Shown here: positions 52,087-60,431 of the stretch, piece by piece
Numbering within the stretch: the first letter of the stretch is position 1
Layout of the letters: each line of letters begins with the position of its first letter
NCBI GenBank assembly: GCA_963763575.1
Contig: CAVXPD010000016.1
Location: forward strand, 1 to 64,000
Direction of reading: 5' to 3'
Length of the DNA stretch: 64,000 bases
Source: Bog-473 sp963763575
GTDB lineage: Bacteria > Actinomycetota > Acidimicrobiia > Acidimicrobiales > RAAP-2
The notes under the pieces: generated by a model
Told to the model about the DNA's origin: nothing
The model's input: only the letters and a program-made list of their open reading frames with translations
Databases searched by the model: none
Position numbers and translations under genes: made by a program

Positions 52087-52710
52087 ATGCCGCGGCGAGC
52101 CCCCGACGCCCTGCGCGAAGTCATCCGCGACTTCCGGCGCGACCAGATCATGGACACGGCGCGCCGTCTCTTCGGTGAGCGCGGCACCACCGACGTCTCC
52201 ATGGACGAGATCGCAGCTCAGGCCGGAGTGGCGCGCTCCACGGTCTACGTGTACTTCGCCAACCGGGACGAGCTCCTCCACGCGTGCGTGCAGTCGATGT
52301 ACGACCGCATGCTGGACACCATCGCAGTCATCGTGGCGGACGACGCCTCGCCGGCCGAGCGCCTGCGCGGGTTGATTCTCGGCCTGCTCGAGCGGATCGA
52401 CGAGAGTCCCGCCTTCTTCCGGCTGGCCATGGCCACCCAGGCCACGGCGGGCGCGGCCGGGTCGGCCGCCGTGGGTGGGGCGCTCATGATGATCGGCCTT
52501 GACATGATCCGGGTGCTCGAGGAACTGGCGCGGGCCGGCGTCGCTGCCGGTGACTTCCGGGCCGATCTCGACCTCGAGCGCGCGGTGGTCCTCGTCGGCC
52601 AACAGATCTACGGCGCGCTCTCCGTGCGCGCCGGCGAGCCGGACCCGATCCCCGCCGAACACGCCGCCGGTGAGATCTGCGACTTCATCCGCCGGGGACT
52701 GGCGGCCTGA
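52087..52710 (+). CDS. TetR-family transcriptional regulator
   Basis: A 207-residue TetR regulator. The N-terminal HTH is DQIMDTARRLFGERGTTDVS followed by MDEIAAQAGVARSTVYVYFA and NRDELLHACV. The rest is the variable helical ligand domain, Ala/Met-rich (ATAGAAGSAAVGGALMMIGL). ATG 52087. It lies in the P450 operon and probably responds to the P450 or LLM substrate; a local operator could not be picked out. Confidence 0.93.
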   Translation: MPRRAPDALREVIRDFRRDQIMDTARRLFGERGTTDVSMDEIAAQAGVARSTVYVYFANRDELLHACVQSMYDRMLDTIAVIVADDASPAERLRGLILGLLERIDESPAFFRLAMATQATAGAAGSAAVGGALMMIGLDMIRVLEELARAGVAAGDFRADLDLERAVVLVGQQIYGALSVRAGEPDPIPAEHAAGEICDFIRRGLAA

Positions 52711-52711
52711 G

Positions 52712-53590
52712 ATGCAGTTCGACCTGTGGGTGCCGACGGCGAGCCCCATGACCACGAGCGCACTGCTCGATGCGGTGGCCGAGGGGGCCGAGGCGCACGG
52801 CATCGGGACCATCTGGGTGGGCGAGCACGTGGTGCTCTTCGGCGAGTACCAGAGCCGCTACCCCTACGCCGAGGACGGGCGCATCCCGGCCCCCCCGGGC
52901 AGCGGCCTCCTCGAGCCGTTGGTGACGCTCACCTACCTGGCCGCCCGCACCTCTGCCGTCCGCTTGGGCACCGCCATGCTTCTCCTCCCGCAGCGGAACC
53001 CCGTCTACGTGGCCAAGGAGGTGTCGACGCTCGATTGGCTGTCCGGAGGACGGGTCGACCTCGGCATCGGCGTCGGCTGGCTCAAGGAGGAGTTCGACGC
53101 GCTCAACGTGCCCTGGGAGCGGCGCGGGCGCCGTACGGACGAGTACCTCGAGGTGCTGCGCACTCTGTGGACCGACGAGACGTCGGCGTACCACGGCGAT
53201 CTGTACGACCTGCCCGCGTGCGAGATGTACCCCAAGCCGCTCCAGCAGCCTCACCCGCCGTTCCACGTCGGCGGCGAGACGCCGGCGGCGTTGCGGCGGG
53301 CGGCGCGGCTCGGCCAGGGTTGGCACACCTTCAACCGCTCGCCCGCGCAGCTGGCGGCCGGGCTGGCCGATCTCGACGAGCAGCTGGAGGCAGCGGGGCG
53401 CCGGCGGTCCGACCTTCGCATCACGGTCTGCCCGTACTTCAACGCGCTGACACCCGACGACGTCGCCGGCTACGCCGCGGCGGGGGCGGACGCCGTGGCC
53501 GCGCTGTTCTTGGCGTTCACCCCCGACGACGTGGGCCGGGCCTTCGACGACCTCGAGCCCTGCCGGGAGGCCGCGGCGAGCGCCGGCTGA
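52712..53590 (+). CDS. LLM-class F420-dependent oxidoreductase
   Basis: A 292-residue luciferase-like monooxygenase fold. HGIGTIWVGEHVVLFGEYQS is the second strand with the family His/Glu region. AVRLGTAMLLLPQRNPVYVA and KEVSTLDWLSGGRVDLGIGV plus GWLKEEFDAL are the classic LLM blocks, and PPFHVGGETPAALRRAARLG follows. Actinobacterial members mostly use coenzyme F420; here that is an inference. ATG 52712 follows the TetR stop by one base. Together with the P450 it suggests oxidative turnover of a lipid-like or xenobiotic compound. Confidence 0.92.
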   Translation: MQFDLWVPTASPMTTSALLDAVAEGAEAHGIGTIWVGEHVVLFGEYQSRYPYAEDGRIPAPPGSGLLEPLVTLTYLAARTSAVRLGTAMLLLPQRNPVYVAKEVSTLDWLSGGRVDLGIGVGWLKEEFDALNVPWERRGRRTDEYLEVLRTLWTDETSAYHGDLYDLPACEMYPKPLQQPHPPFHVGGETPAALRRAARLGQGWHTFNRSPAQLAAGLADLDEQLEAAGRRRSDLRITVCPYFNALTPDDVAGYAAAGADAVAALFLAFTPDDVGRAFDDLEPCREAAASAG

Positions 53591-53787
53591 AGATCCACGG
53601 GCGACGCGAGGTGCGCTGCGCACTCGGGGCGGACTGCACCCGCTTCCTCGCGTCGCCCGAAGGCATTGCAAGGCGAACGTAACTCCGAGCCCCCAAATCC
53701 CGAATCCGCCGGAGGAATGATCCGTACCACCCCCGTTCATCCTCGTGGATGACGGCCCCCGGGCCCCAGGCCGGGAAGGCTGGAGAC

Positions 53788-55299
53788 ATGCAGATGGACG
53801 GGCCGGCGCACGGAGGCCCAGCTCAGCGAGCACTACCATGGTTGTCCCTTCTGGGAATCAAGGATCCGATGCGACCCAGCTCTCGTCACCTCTACCCGCA
53901 ATGGCTCCGGCCAGGGACGGCGCAGGACGGTGCGGCCGCCGAGACCGCTGACACCCCCCAGCTCGACGGGGCCTGGAGGCTCTGGGAGCGCATGCGCGCC
54001 CTCGACCGTCGCTACGCCAGCCTTGTCGACATCGCGGTGGCCGTCGTCCTGTTCCTCCTGTGCTCGGGCCTCATCTTCTTCACGTCGCACGCGAACAACC
54101 CGAACCTGTGGGTCGTGGCGGCGCTCACCTTCCCTCTGGTCTTCCGCCGCCGCGCCCCGATGACCGTCTTCTTGGTCATCTCTGCGGTGGCCTTCGTGCA
54201 GTGGCTGGTGACCGGACCCACCCTCGCCGACGCGTCCCTGCTCGTCGCCGTCTACACGGTGGCGCTCGAGTCGGAGTGGATTCTCGTGGCGACCGCCTCG
54301 ATCATCTTGGAGATCGGTGTCGTGATGGCCACGGTGCGCTGGACGCTCGTCGACAACGACTTCAAGTCGTTCGTGTTCCTCACCGGGCTCGCCATCGCGG
54401 CGGTCCTGGCGGGCATCGTCGTGCGCGCGCTGCGCAGCCAGCTCGCCTGGCTGGCGGAGCGCGCCGTGCGGCTGGAACTCGAGCGGGACCAGCAGGCCTC
54501 CCTCGCCGCCGCGGCCGAACGCGCCCGCATCGCCCGCGAGATGCACGACGTCGTCTCGCACAACATCCAAGTGATGGTGACGCTGGCGGACGCCGCCACC
54601 ACCGCCCAGGCCGCCGACCCCGCTCGCGCGGTCGACGCCATGCACGAGGTGTCGAGCACGGGGCGTCAGGCCCTGACCGACATGCGGCGCCTCCTCGGAG
54701 TGTTGCGCGAGGAGCGTCCCGCCACGACCGGAGAGGGAGCAGCCACGACGCCGCCGGACCGGCCGTCCCTCGCCCCCCAACCCGGGCTCGGCGAGCTCGA
54801 GGCGCTCGTCGAACGCGTCCGCGGGACCGGGCTCGCCGTGTCGGTCGAGCGTGCCGGGCGACCCTTCGACGTGACCGACGGCGCCGGACTGACCGTGTAC
54901 CGGATCGTCCAGGAGGCGCTGACCAACGCGTTGAAGCACACGGACGAACCAGCGTCCGTCGACGTGCACCTGGAGTTCCGCGACCCCGACATCGTCGTGC
55001 GCGTGCACGACGACGGTGGCACGCCGGTCAGCACGGAACGGATCGCGGCGTACGGGAGCGTGAAGGGGAACGGGAATGTCGCGCCCGCCAGCGGGAAGAC
55101 TGCGAACGCGAACGGGGCGGACGGGAACGGCGGCTGGAAAGGGCACGGCCACAAGAACGGGTCCGGCGGTCACGGCGTGGCCGGCATGGCCGAGCGCGCC
55201 GCCGCCTTCGGCGGGACGCTCCAAGCCGGCCCCGCTCCCGCCGGGGGTTGGGAGGTCATGGCGACGCTGCGTGACTGCAAGGCGCCGGCTGCTCGATGA
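53788..55299 (+). CDS. two-component sensor histidine kinase (NarL-type partner, HisKA_3)
   Basis: A 503-residue membrane kinase. About five to six hydrophobic helices (for example IAVAVVLFLLCSGLIFFTSH, VFLVISAVAFVQWLVTG) are followed by a coiled segment and the HisKA_3 dimerisation box AERARIAREMHDVVSHNIQV with the phospho-His. The HATPase domain has VYRIVQEALTNALKHT (N box) and GGHGVAGMAERAAAFGGTLQ (G2 box). Between them, where the ATP lid belongs, there is an insertion of about 40 residues rich in Gly, Asn, Lys and Ser (GNGNVAPASGKTANANGADG). ATG 53788. It overlaps the response regulator by four bases. Confidence 0.92.
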   Translation: MQMDGPAHGGPAQRALPWLSLLGIKDPMRPSSRHLYPQWLRPGTAQDGAAAETADTPQLDGAWRLWERMRALDRRYASLVDIAVAVVLFLLCSGLIFFTSHANNPNLWVVAALTFPLVFRRRAPMTVFLVISAVAFVQWLVTGPTLADASLLVAVYTVALESEWILVATASIILEIGVVMATVRWTLVDNDFKSFVFLTGLAIAAVLAGIVVRALRSQLAWLAERAVRLELERDQQASLAAAAERARIAREMHDVVSHNIQVMVTLADAATTAQAADPARAVDAMHEVSSTGRQALTDMRRLLGVLREERPATTGEGAATTPPDRPSLAPQPGLGELEALVERVRGTGLAVSVERAGRPFDVTDGAGLTVYRIVQEALTNALKHTDEPASVDVHLEFRDPDIVVRVHDDGGTPVSTERIAAYGSVKGNGNVAPASGKTANANGADGNGGWKGHGHKNGSGGHGVAGMAERAAAFGGTLQAGPAPAGGWEVMATLRDCKAPAAR

Positions 55300-55988
55300 C
55301 CGTGCGCGTCGTGCTGGCGGACGACCAGGCACTGTTGCGAAAGGGTTTTCGGATGATCCTCGAGGCCGAGGACGACATCGAGATCGTGGGTGAGGCGGCC
55401 GACGGCTCCGACGCCGTGCGCCTCGCCGAGCTCTACCGGCCCGACGTCGTCCTCATGGACGTGCGCATGCCGGTGCTCGACGGGATCGATGCGACGCGGG
55501 CGATCACGGCCTCGGAGGGCGGGGGCACGACGCGGGTGCTCATCCTCACGACGTTCGACCTGGACGAGTACGCCTTCAGCGGGTTGCGCGCCGGGGCCAG
55601 CGGGTTCGTCCTCAAGGACGTGCCGCCGGCGGAGCTGGTCTCGGCCATCCGCACCGTGGCCCGCGGCGACGCCGTCGTCTCGCCCCGCGTGACGCGGCGC
55701 CTGCTCGAGGAGTACGCCGACACGCTGCCCGACCTCGCCGCAGGCGGCGAAGCCGGGTCGGCCGACTCGGGCGAGAACCCGGCCATCTCCCAACTGACCG
55801 AGCGCGAGCGCGAGGTGCTGCTGGCGGTGGCCGACGGCCTCTCCAACGCCGAGATCGCCGAGCGCCTCTTCGTCTCGGAGGCCACGGTCAAGTCGCACGT
55901 CGGCCGGCTCCTCGCCAAGCTCGGCCTGCGCGACCGCGTCCAGGCCGTCGTCTTCGCCTTCCAGTCCGGCCTCGTCCGGCCATCCTGA
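55296..55988 (+). CDS. NarL/FixJ-type response regulator
   Basis: A 230-residue regulator. The receiver has VVLADDQALLRKGF (acid pocket), DVVLMDVRMPVLDG with the phospho-Asp, LTTFDLDEYAFSGL and VLKDVPPAEL with the conserved Lys. The C-terminal LuxR-type HTH is LTEREREVLLAVADGLSNAE followed by IAERLFVSEATVKSHVGRLL. It starts inside the kinase gene (ATGA, 55296-55299), so the pair is coupled. Target genes unknown. Confidence 0.95.
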   Translation: MTVRVVLADDQALLRKGFRMILEAEDDIEIVGEAADGSDAVRLAELYRPDVVLMDVRMPVLDGIDATRAITASEGGGTTRVLILTTFDLDEYAFSGLRAGASGFVLKDVPPAELVSAIRTVARGDAVVSPRVTRRLLEEYADTLPDLAAGGEAGSADSGENPAISQLTEREREVLLAVADGLSNAEIAERLFVSEATVKSHVGRLLAKLGLRDRVQAVVFAFQSGLVRPS

Positions 55989-56140
55989 CGCCGGTCGGAA
56001 GTCCTCTCTGCGGAACGTAGGCTCGCCCGTGATGGCCACGGAAACGACCCCTTCGTCTCGACCGCGATGTTGCGATCGGCGTCTTCACCGACGACGGGCC
56101 GTGGGAGGTCGATCCCGACGCCCTGGCCTGGCGCCACGGG

Positions 56141-57688
56141 TTGGCGGCGGTACGCGAGCGCTTAGACGCCTCGCTCCCCCAGCTGACCCGCGCCCGCCTC
56201 CTGCCACCCGGCCGACGCTTCGGCACCACGGTCCGGCACCTGGGAGGTGCGTTGGGCCTGTGGTACGCCAAAGAGCGCCGCACCGGCGGCACGGAGTCGA
56301 TCGCGGGCATCTCGCGTCGCACCCGGGTGGCCGCCGAGCACCTCGGCCCGACCTACATCAAGCTCGGACAGATCATCTCCTCGGGCGACGGCATCTTCCC
56401 GCCCGAGCTCGTGGCCGAGTTCAAGTGGTGCCGCGACCAGGTCCCCGCCGAGCCCTGGCCGGTCGTCGAACGAGTGCTCCGAGAGGAACTGGGCGGGCCT
56501 ATCGAGTCCGTCTTCGCGTCGGTCGAGCGCACGCCGCGTGCGGCCGCCTCCATCGCCCAGGTGCACTCTGCCACTCTGCGCGACGGCACGCCGGTCGTCA
56601 TCAAGGTGCAGCGGCCCTCGGTGGCGGACCGGGTGCGCCAGGACCTGGCCATCATGGCGTGGCTGGCGCCGCACCTGGTGGGTCGGATCCCCGTCGCTGC
56701 GCTCGCCAACCCGCCTGCGCTGGTCGAGCTGTTCGCCGAGACGATCATGGAGGAGCTCGACTTCCGGCTCGAGGCCGAGAACATGCTCGACATCGCCATG
56801 ACGTTCGCCGAGCTCGACCAGCGCGCCTTCGTGGTGCCGCGTCCGCACCCCACCTTGGTGACGCGCCGCATGCTCGTCATGGAGCGCCTCGACGGCTTCA
56901 ACTTCGGCGACGTGGAGGGTATGCACGCGGCTGGCATCGACACCGAGGCTGTCGTGCGCGCCGGGATGGTCGGCTTCCTCGAGGGCTGCATGATGCACGG
57001 GATCTTCCACGGTGACCTGCACGGCGGGAACCTGTTCGTGCTGCCGTCGGGAAAGATCGCACTGCTCGACTTCGGCATCACCGGCCGGCTCACCGAGACC
57101 AAGCGGCTCGCCCTCCTCTCCCTGCTGGTCGGGGTGTCGAACGGCGACCTCCCCACCCAGGTGGCCGCGCTGCGCGACCTCGGCGCCTTCCCCGACGACG
57201 TCGACGTGGACCACGTGATCGAGCTGCTGGGGCTGGACCGGCCGGTCGTCGACCCCGTCTCGCTGACACCCGACGAGCTGGTCGCCGAGATGCAGCGCTC
57301 GATCAAGACGCTCCTCGGGCTCGGCGCCCGTCTCCCCAAGGAACTGATGCTCTTCGTGAAGAACCTGATGTTCCTCGACGGCGCCATTGCCACCCTCGCG
57401 CCCGACCTCGACCTGTTCGGGGAGGTCGAGGCGATCTCGCTCATGTTCGCGGCCAAGCACGGCGAGCGCATCATGGAACAACTGGGGCTCGAGCACCAGA
57501 TCGACTGGACGCCGGACATGGCGGGGATCAAGGCCGGTTTCGGCCTCGACGAGTCGACCGAACACCTGACCCACCGCGAGCTCCAGTCCCGCCGGGCTCA
57601 GGTGCGCGAGAAGTTCGAAGGGCGCGGTCGAGCCCGCGGCCGGAGCCGGAATCGCCGGTCCGGACGCGAGCTCCCCACCGACAGCTGA
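56141..57688 (+). CDS. UbiB/ABC1-family atypical kinase (AarF-like)
   Basis: A 515-residue ABC1/UbiB kinase-like protein. LGPTYIKLGQIISSGDGIFP holds the KxGQ motif; RAAASIAQVHSATLRDGTPV and VVIKVQRP form the Ala-rich loop and the Lys. MEELDFRLEAENM and HGDLHGGNLFVLPSGKIALL supply the catalytic Asp/Asn, and LLDFGITG the DFG. The first in-frame start is TTG 56141, inside an apparently longer protein. ATG 56032 (MATETTP) is one base out of frame, and the in-between sequence RLDRDVAIGVFTDDGPWEVD reads naturally if one C is removed from the CCCC at 56048-56051. So the annotated start is provisional. Family role: isoprenoid/quinone metabolism or membrane lipid homeostasis. Confidence 0.9.
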   Translation: MAAVRERLDASLPQLTRARLLPPGRRFGTTVRHLGGALGLWYAKERRTGGTESIAGISRRTRVAAEHLGPTYIKLGQIISSGDGIFPPELVAEFKWCRDQVPAEPWPVVERVLREELGGPIESVFASVERTPRAAASIAQVHSATLRDGTPVVIKVQRPSVADRVRQDLAIMAWLAPHLVGRIPVAALANPPALVELFAETIMEELDFRLEAENMLDIAMTFAELDQRAFVVPRPHPTLVTRRMLVMERLDGFNFGDVEGMHAAGIDTEAVVRAGMVGFLEGCMMHGIFHGDLHGGNLFVLPSGKIALLDFGITGRLTETKRLALLSLLVGVSNGDLPTQVAALRDLGAFPDDVDVDHVIELLGLDRPVVDPVSLTPDELVAEMQRSIKTLLGLGARLPKELMLFVKNLMFLDGAIATLAPDLDLFGEVEAISLMFAAKHGERIMEQLGLEHQIDWTPDMAGIKAGFGLDESTEHLTHRELQSRRAQVREKFEGRGRARGRSRNRRSGRELPTDS

Positions 57689-57743
57689 CGCGGCCGCCGG
57701 CTCCCACAGCGTCGACCGACCCTGCTGCGTAAAGATCGCGGGG

Positions 57744-58217
57744 ATGCGCCGCATCCCCATTCAGGACCAGATCCTCGACAACTACTGCTGGGGCTGCGGT
57801 GCCGACAACCCCGACGGCCTGCATCTCAAGAGCTACTGGGACGGTGAGACTTCGACCGCCACGTTCGTGCCCGACACCGCGTTCGCGGCGGGGCCGCGGC
57901 ACGTCCTGAACGGCGGCATCATCGCCACCCTTCTCGATTGTTTCGGCGTCTGTGCGGCGATCGCCCAGGCCTACGAGGGCGAGCAGCGTGCCATCGGGAG
58001 TGCGCCGGAGATCTGGCACGCCACCACCGCGCTGTCCGTCGAGTACCTGCGCCCGACCCCGATCGGCGAGCTGGTCGAGCTCGAAGGCCGGGTCACCGGC
58101 GTCGACGGTGGCCAGATCGCCGTCGCGTGCACGCTCAGCTCCGCCGGCAAGGAGCGGGCGCGGGCGGTCGTGCGCTCGGTGCGCGTGCCCGACGAGTGGC
58201 GGCACGGGGGGCGCTGA
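57744..58217 (+). CDS. hot-dog fold acyl-CoA thioesterase (PaaI-like)
   Basis: A 157-residue hot-dog protein. N-terminal CWGCGADNPDGLHLKSYWDG carries a C-x2-C and a conserved N-P-x-GL. HVLNGGIIATLLDCFGVCAA is the central helix with the usual HGG replaced by LNGG. TTALSVEYLRPTPIGELVEL closes the sheet. These residues match PaaI/HotDog thioesterases that cleave acyl-CoAs. ATG 57744. It follows UbiB at 55 bases on the same strand. Confidence 0.9.
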   Translation: MRRIPIQDQILDNYCWGCGADNPDGLHLKSYWDGETSTATFVPDTAFAAGPRHVLNGGIIATLLDCFGVCAAIAQAYEGEQRAIGSAPEIWHATTALSVEYLRPTPIGELVELEGRVTGVDGGQIAVACTLSSAGKERARAVVRSVRVPDEWRHGGR

Positions 58218-58329
58218 GCGCGGACCGCATCGCCCGAGAACTTGACCGCCATCGACCGTGAACTCCAAGCCTCGGAGCGCCTGGCGCGAGTAACCCTGCG
58301 CCCGAGGACCGCCTGACCGGCCCTCCGTA

Positions 58330-58746
58330 CTAGGAGAAGATTTGCGTGTGTCGGGTCTTGTAGTTGGCGTAGGCGACACCGGTGACCCCGTTGAAGTCGA
58401 GACAGGTGGCGCTGACGGTCGTGTGTCGGAGACCCGGGACGGTGAAGTTGAAGGTGACGTCGCCGGCCCAGCTGCCGTCCGGATTGGCCGGAAGGACCTC
58501 GCTGCCACTCCCCCCGGGACCGAACGAGAGACCGATCCCCACCAACACCTTGTCTCCCGGCGTGGGTACGGGCGGGCAGGGAGCGATCGAGGACACCTCT
58601 ACTGGAACCCCACTGACGATCTCGTTGGGACTGTGCCATGGCATCCCGTTCCCCGTACCGGGTCCGGTGGCCCACGCAGCCGACGTTCCCCCAAAGGCGA
58701 TCAGCGGGGCCGCCACGGCCCCAACCTTGATGAAGTGACGCAGCAT
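58330..58746 (-). CDS. small secreted protein
   Basis: A 138-residue exported protein with a signal peptide (RHFIKVGAVAAPLIAFGGTS, cut near AAWA) and a beta-rich mature domain (VPVEVSSIAPCPPVPTPGDK, DVTFNFTVPGLRHTTVSATC). Two Cys (CPP and SATC) could form one disulfide. AAGGAGGAG before ATG 58746. No family is recognised. A long inverted repeat lies in its promoter region (58769-58801). Surface role unknown. Confidence 0.7.
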   Translation of the reverse strand: MLRHFIKVGAVAAPLIAFGGTSAAWATGPGTGNGMPWHSPNEIVSGVPVEVSSIAPCPPVPTPGDKVLVGIGLSFGPGGSGSEVLPANPDGSWAGDVTFNFTVPGLRHTTVSATCLDFNGVTGVAYANYKTRHTQIFS

Positions 58747-58768
58747 CTCTCCTCCTTGTCCGATGTGT

Positions 58769-58801
58769 CACAGGGTACTATGCGAAAGACAGTACCATGT
58801 G
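58769..58801. promoter_or_regulatory. long inverted repeat, operator-like
   Basis: CACAGGGTACT (58769-58779), 11-base spacer, AGTACCATGTG (58791-58801): 11-bp arms with one mismatch, just upstream of the small secreted protein gene. The spacing of about 22 bases between arm centres suits a dimeric regulator. TACCATGTG recurs at 60361-60369 at the start of the PadR-like gene. Confidence 0.45.
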
Positions 58802-59136
58802 AGAGGAGGCTTTGGCAATGTTTGCGGCAAATCGGATGTCGATCAATTTCGCGCGGACCGAGGGCGTTCCAGGCTTGGCTACACGGAGCCGTGGCGCGAG
58901 CGCCATGGGCTCATAGGAGTCCTGACTGTCGAAGCCGCCGCCATCGGATCGGCGCCGGTTTCCCCCGTCGGCGCCACGACGAGCCTGCAGCGAGTCGCAG
59001 AATCGTGAATGGTTCCGTACCCGGTTCCGACGGATCAGTACGTCCACGCCAGACGCCGTCGAATCTCAAGCCGACAACGAAGTGCCGCTCAGCGTTCGCA
59101 ATCGGGTCGAGACCGATCTGACGCGATGGCGGCATG
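58802..59136. other. intergenic region, nothing recognised
   Basis: About 335 bases between the operator-like repeat and the end of the PadR-fusion gene. No protein-like frame, tRNA or hairpin stands out. Confidence 0.3.
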
Positions 59137-60366
59137 TCATTGCGTGGGCGCAGTCGTTGGTTGGGTCGTGCCGACGCACGCTCCGTCGATCAACACGGAA
59201 GTGGGGTCGTAACCGAAGTTCCAACCGTAGTATCCGGCCGCGAGATGATATGCATCCTCCTCGATGGGGTTGGTGCCGCGGGGATCGGTGCAGATCGCTT
59301 GAACAACTTGCTGTGGGGTCGCGTACGGGCCGAGTCCCATCACGGCGGTGAATGAGTAGTAATTCCACGCCAGCACGTTGAGTCTGCCGTTGGCGCAGAA
59401 GAGTGGACCAGCGGTGCCGTCGGCCCCGAAGGACATCTGCTGTGTGCACTCGGGGATCTTCGGCGGCACGGTTGCAGGCGCGAGTACGGCGAAGGCCGGC
59501 GGCGTCGTGGTCGTAAGCGTGACTGGAGCGGGCGTAGTTTGCGGCACGGTCGTGGGCGTTGCGGGGGTCGAGGTTGGGGCGGAGGTCGTAGTGGACGTGG
59601 TGGAGCTTGTACTGGTACTGGTGGTCGGCGCCGCCTCCTCCACGATCTTCACTCGAGTCCGCTCGTTCTGTGGCGTCGGCGCGGCGAAGGCGATGAGCAG
59701 CCCGACTGAGAGGCCCATGACCATGACCAGTGTTATCCCGGAGAGGAGAAGTGTGCGGCCGAGATGACGATCGTGTGGAGTGAGCCCAACTTCTGCGAGT
59801 GCAGCGGCGGCGATGTCTGTGGGCGTTCCGACTTTAGCGAGCAGTTCACGCAGCTCCCATGGAGTGTCCGGGGGACGCTGCGCCATCGCATCGGCAACGT
59901 GTTCACGGATCTCGCTGACGAGCTGGTCGCGGCGGTCTTCAGTGAGGTCACCGAGCGCGCGCTTGAGTTGTTTGAAATACTCCCGCAGGACGCCTTCGGC
60001 GTCTCCGGGTTCGCTGGAGGTCATGGCACGCTCGCGCTCGAGCAGGTGGTCGACCGCCGATGTGAAGCGGTTCCATTGCTCGGCAAAGACCTCCAGCGCT
60101 CTGCTTCCCTTCTTGGTGAGCCGGTAGTAGCGCCGAGGCGGTCCCTGGTGCGACTCTTGCCAGGTGGTGTCGACGAGGCCTTCGTTTCGCAGGCGGCTGA
60201 GGAGCGGATAGAGCGTTCCCTCGCTTGTGACCAGCCTGTCCGCCGCGCTGAGCTCGCGTACGAGCTCAAAGCCATATCGTTCACGTTCGCGCAGCAGTGC
60301 GAGCACGCAGTACTCGATCGCACCTCGACGCATCTGGGTGAGCTGACCGTCCCTACGAGCTACCAT
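59137..60366 (-). CDS. PadR-like HTH fused to a HAAS/DUF1700-like domain and an extracellular domain
   Basis: One continuous 409-residue frame. Residues 1-100: PadR winged helix (MRRGAIEYCVLALLRERERY, then GTLYPLLSRLRNEGLVDTTW). About 105-180: helical HAAS/DUF1700-like domain (MTSSEPGDAEGVLREYFKQL, WELRELLAKVGTPTDIAAAA). Then one membrane helix (LLLSGITLVMVMGLSVGLLI), a long Thr/Ser/Pro linker (about 240-300), and an extracellular Cys-containing domain (CTQQMSFGADGTAGPLFCAN, AICTDPRGTNPIEEDAYHLA). PadR and HAAS proteins are usually separate neighbouring genes; here they share one frame, so a DNA-binding domain would be tethered to the membrane. An internal start at MTSSEP (PadR as a separate product) is possible. 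ATG 60366. Confidence 0.8.
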   Translation of the reverse strand: MVARRDGQLTQMRRGAIEYCVLALLRERERYGFELVRELSAADRLVTSEGTLYPLLSRLRNEGLVDTTWQESHQGPPRRYYRLTKKGSRALEVFAEQWNRFTSAVDHLLERERAMTSSEPGDAEGVLREYFKQLKRALGDLTEDRRDQLVSEIREHVADAMAQRPPDTPWELRELLAKVGTPTDIAAAALAEVGLTPHDRHLGRTLLLSGITLVMVMGLSVGLLIAFAAPTPQNERTRVKIVEEAAPTTSTSTSSTTSTTTSAPTSTPATPTTVPQTTPAPVTLTTTTPPAFAVLAPATVPPKIPECTQQMSFGADGTAGPLFCANGRLNVLAWNYYSFTAVMGLGPYATPQQVVQAICTDPRGTNPIEEDAYHLAAGYYGWNFGYDPTSVLIDGACVGTTQPTTAPTQ

Positions 60367-60431
60367 GTGTCGCAATATACCACTTCGATCGAGAGACGAA
60401 CCTTCTTGACTTCTCATGCTTTGGGCATGTC

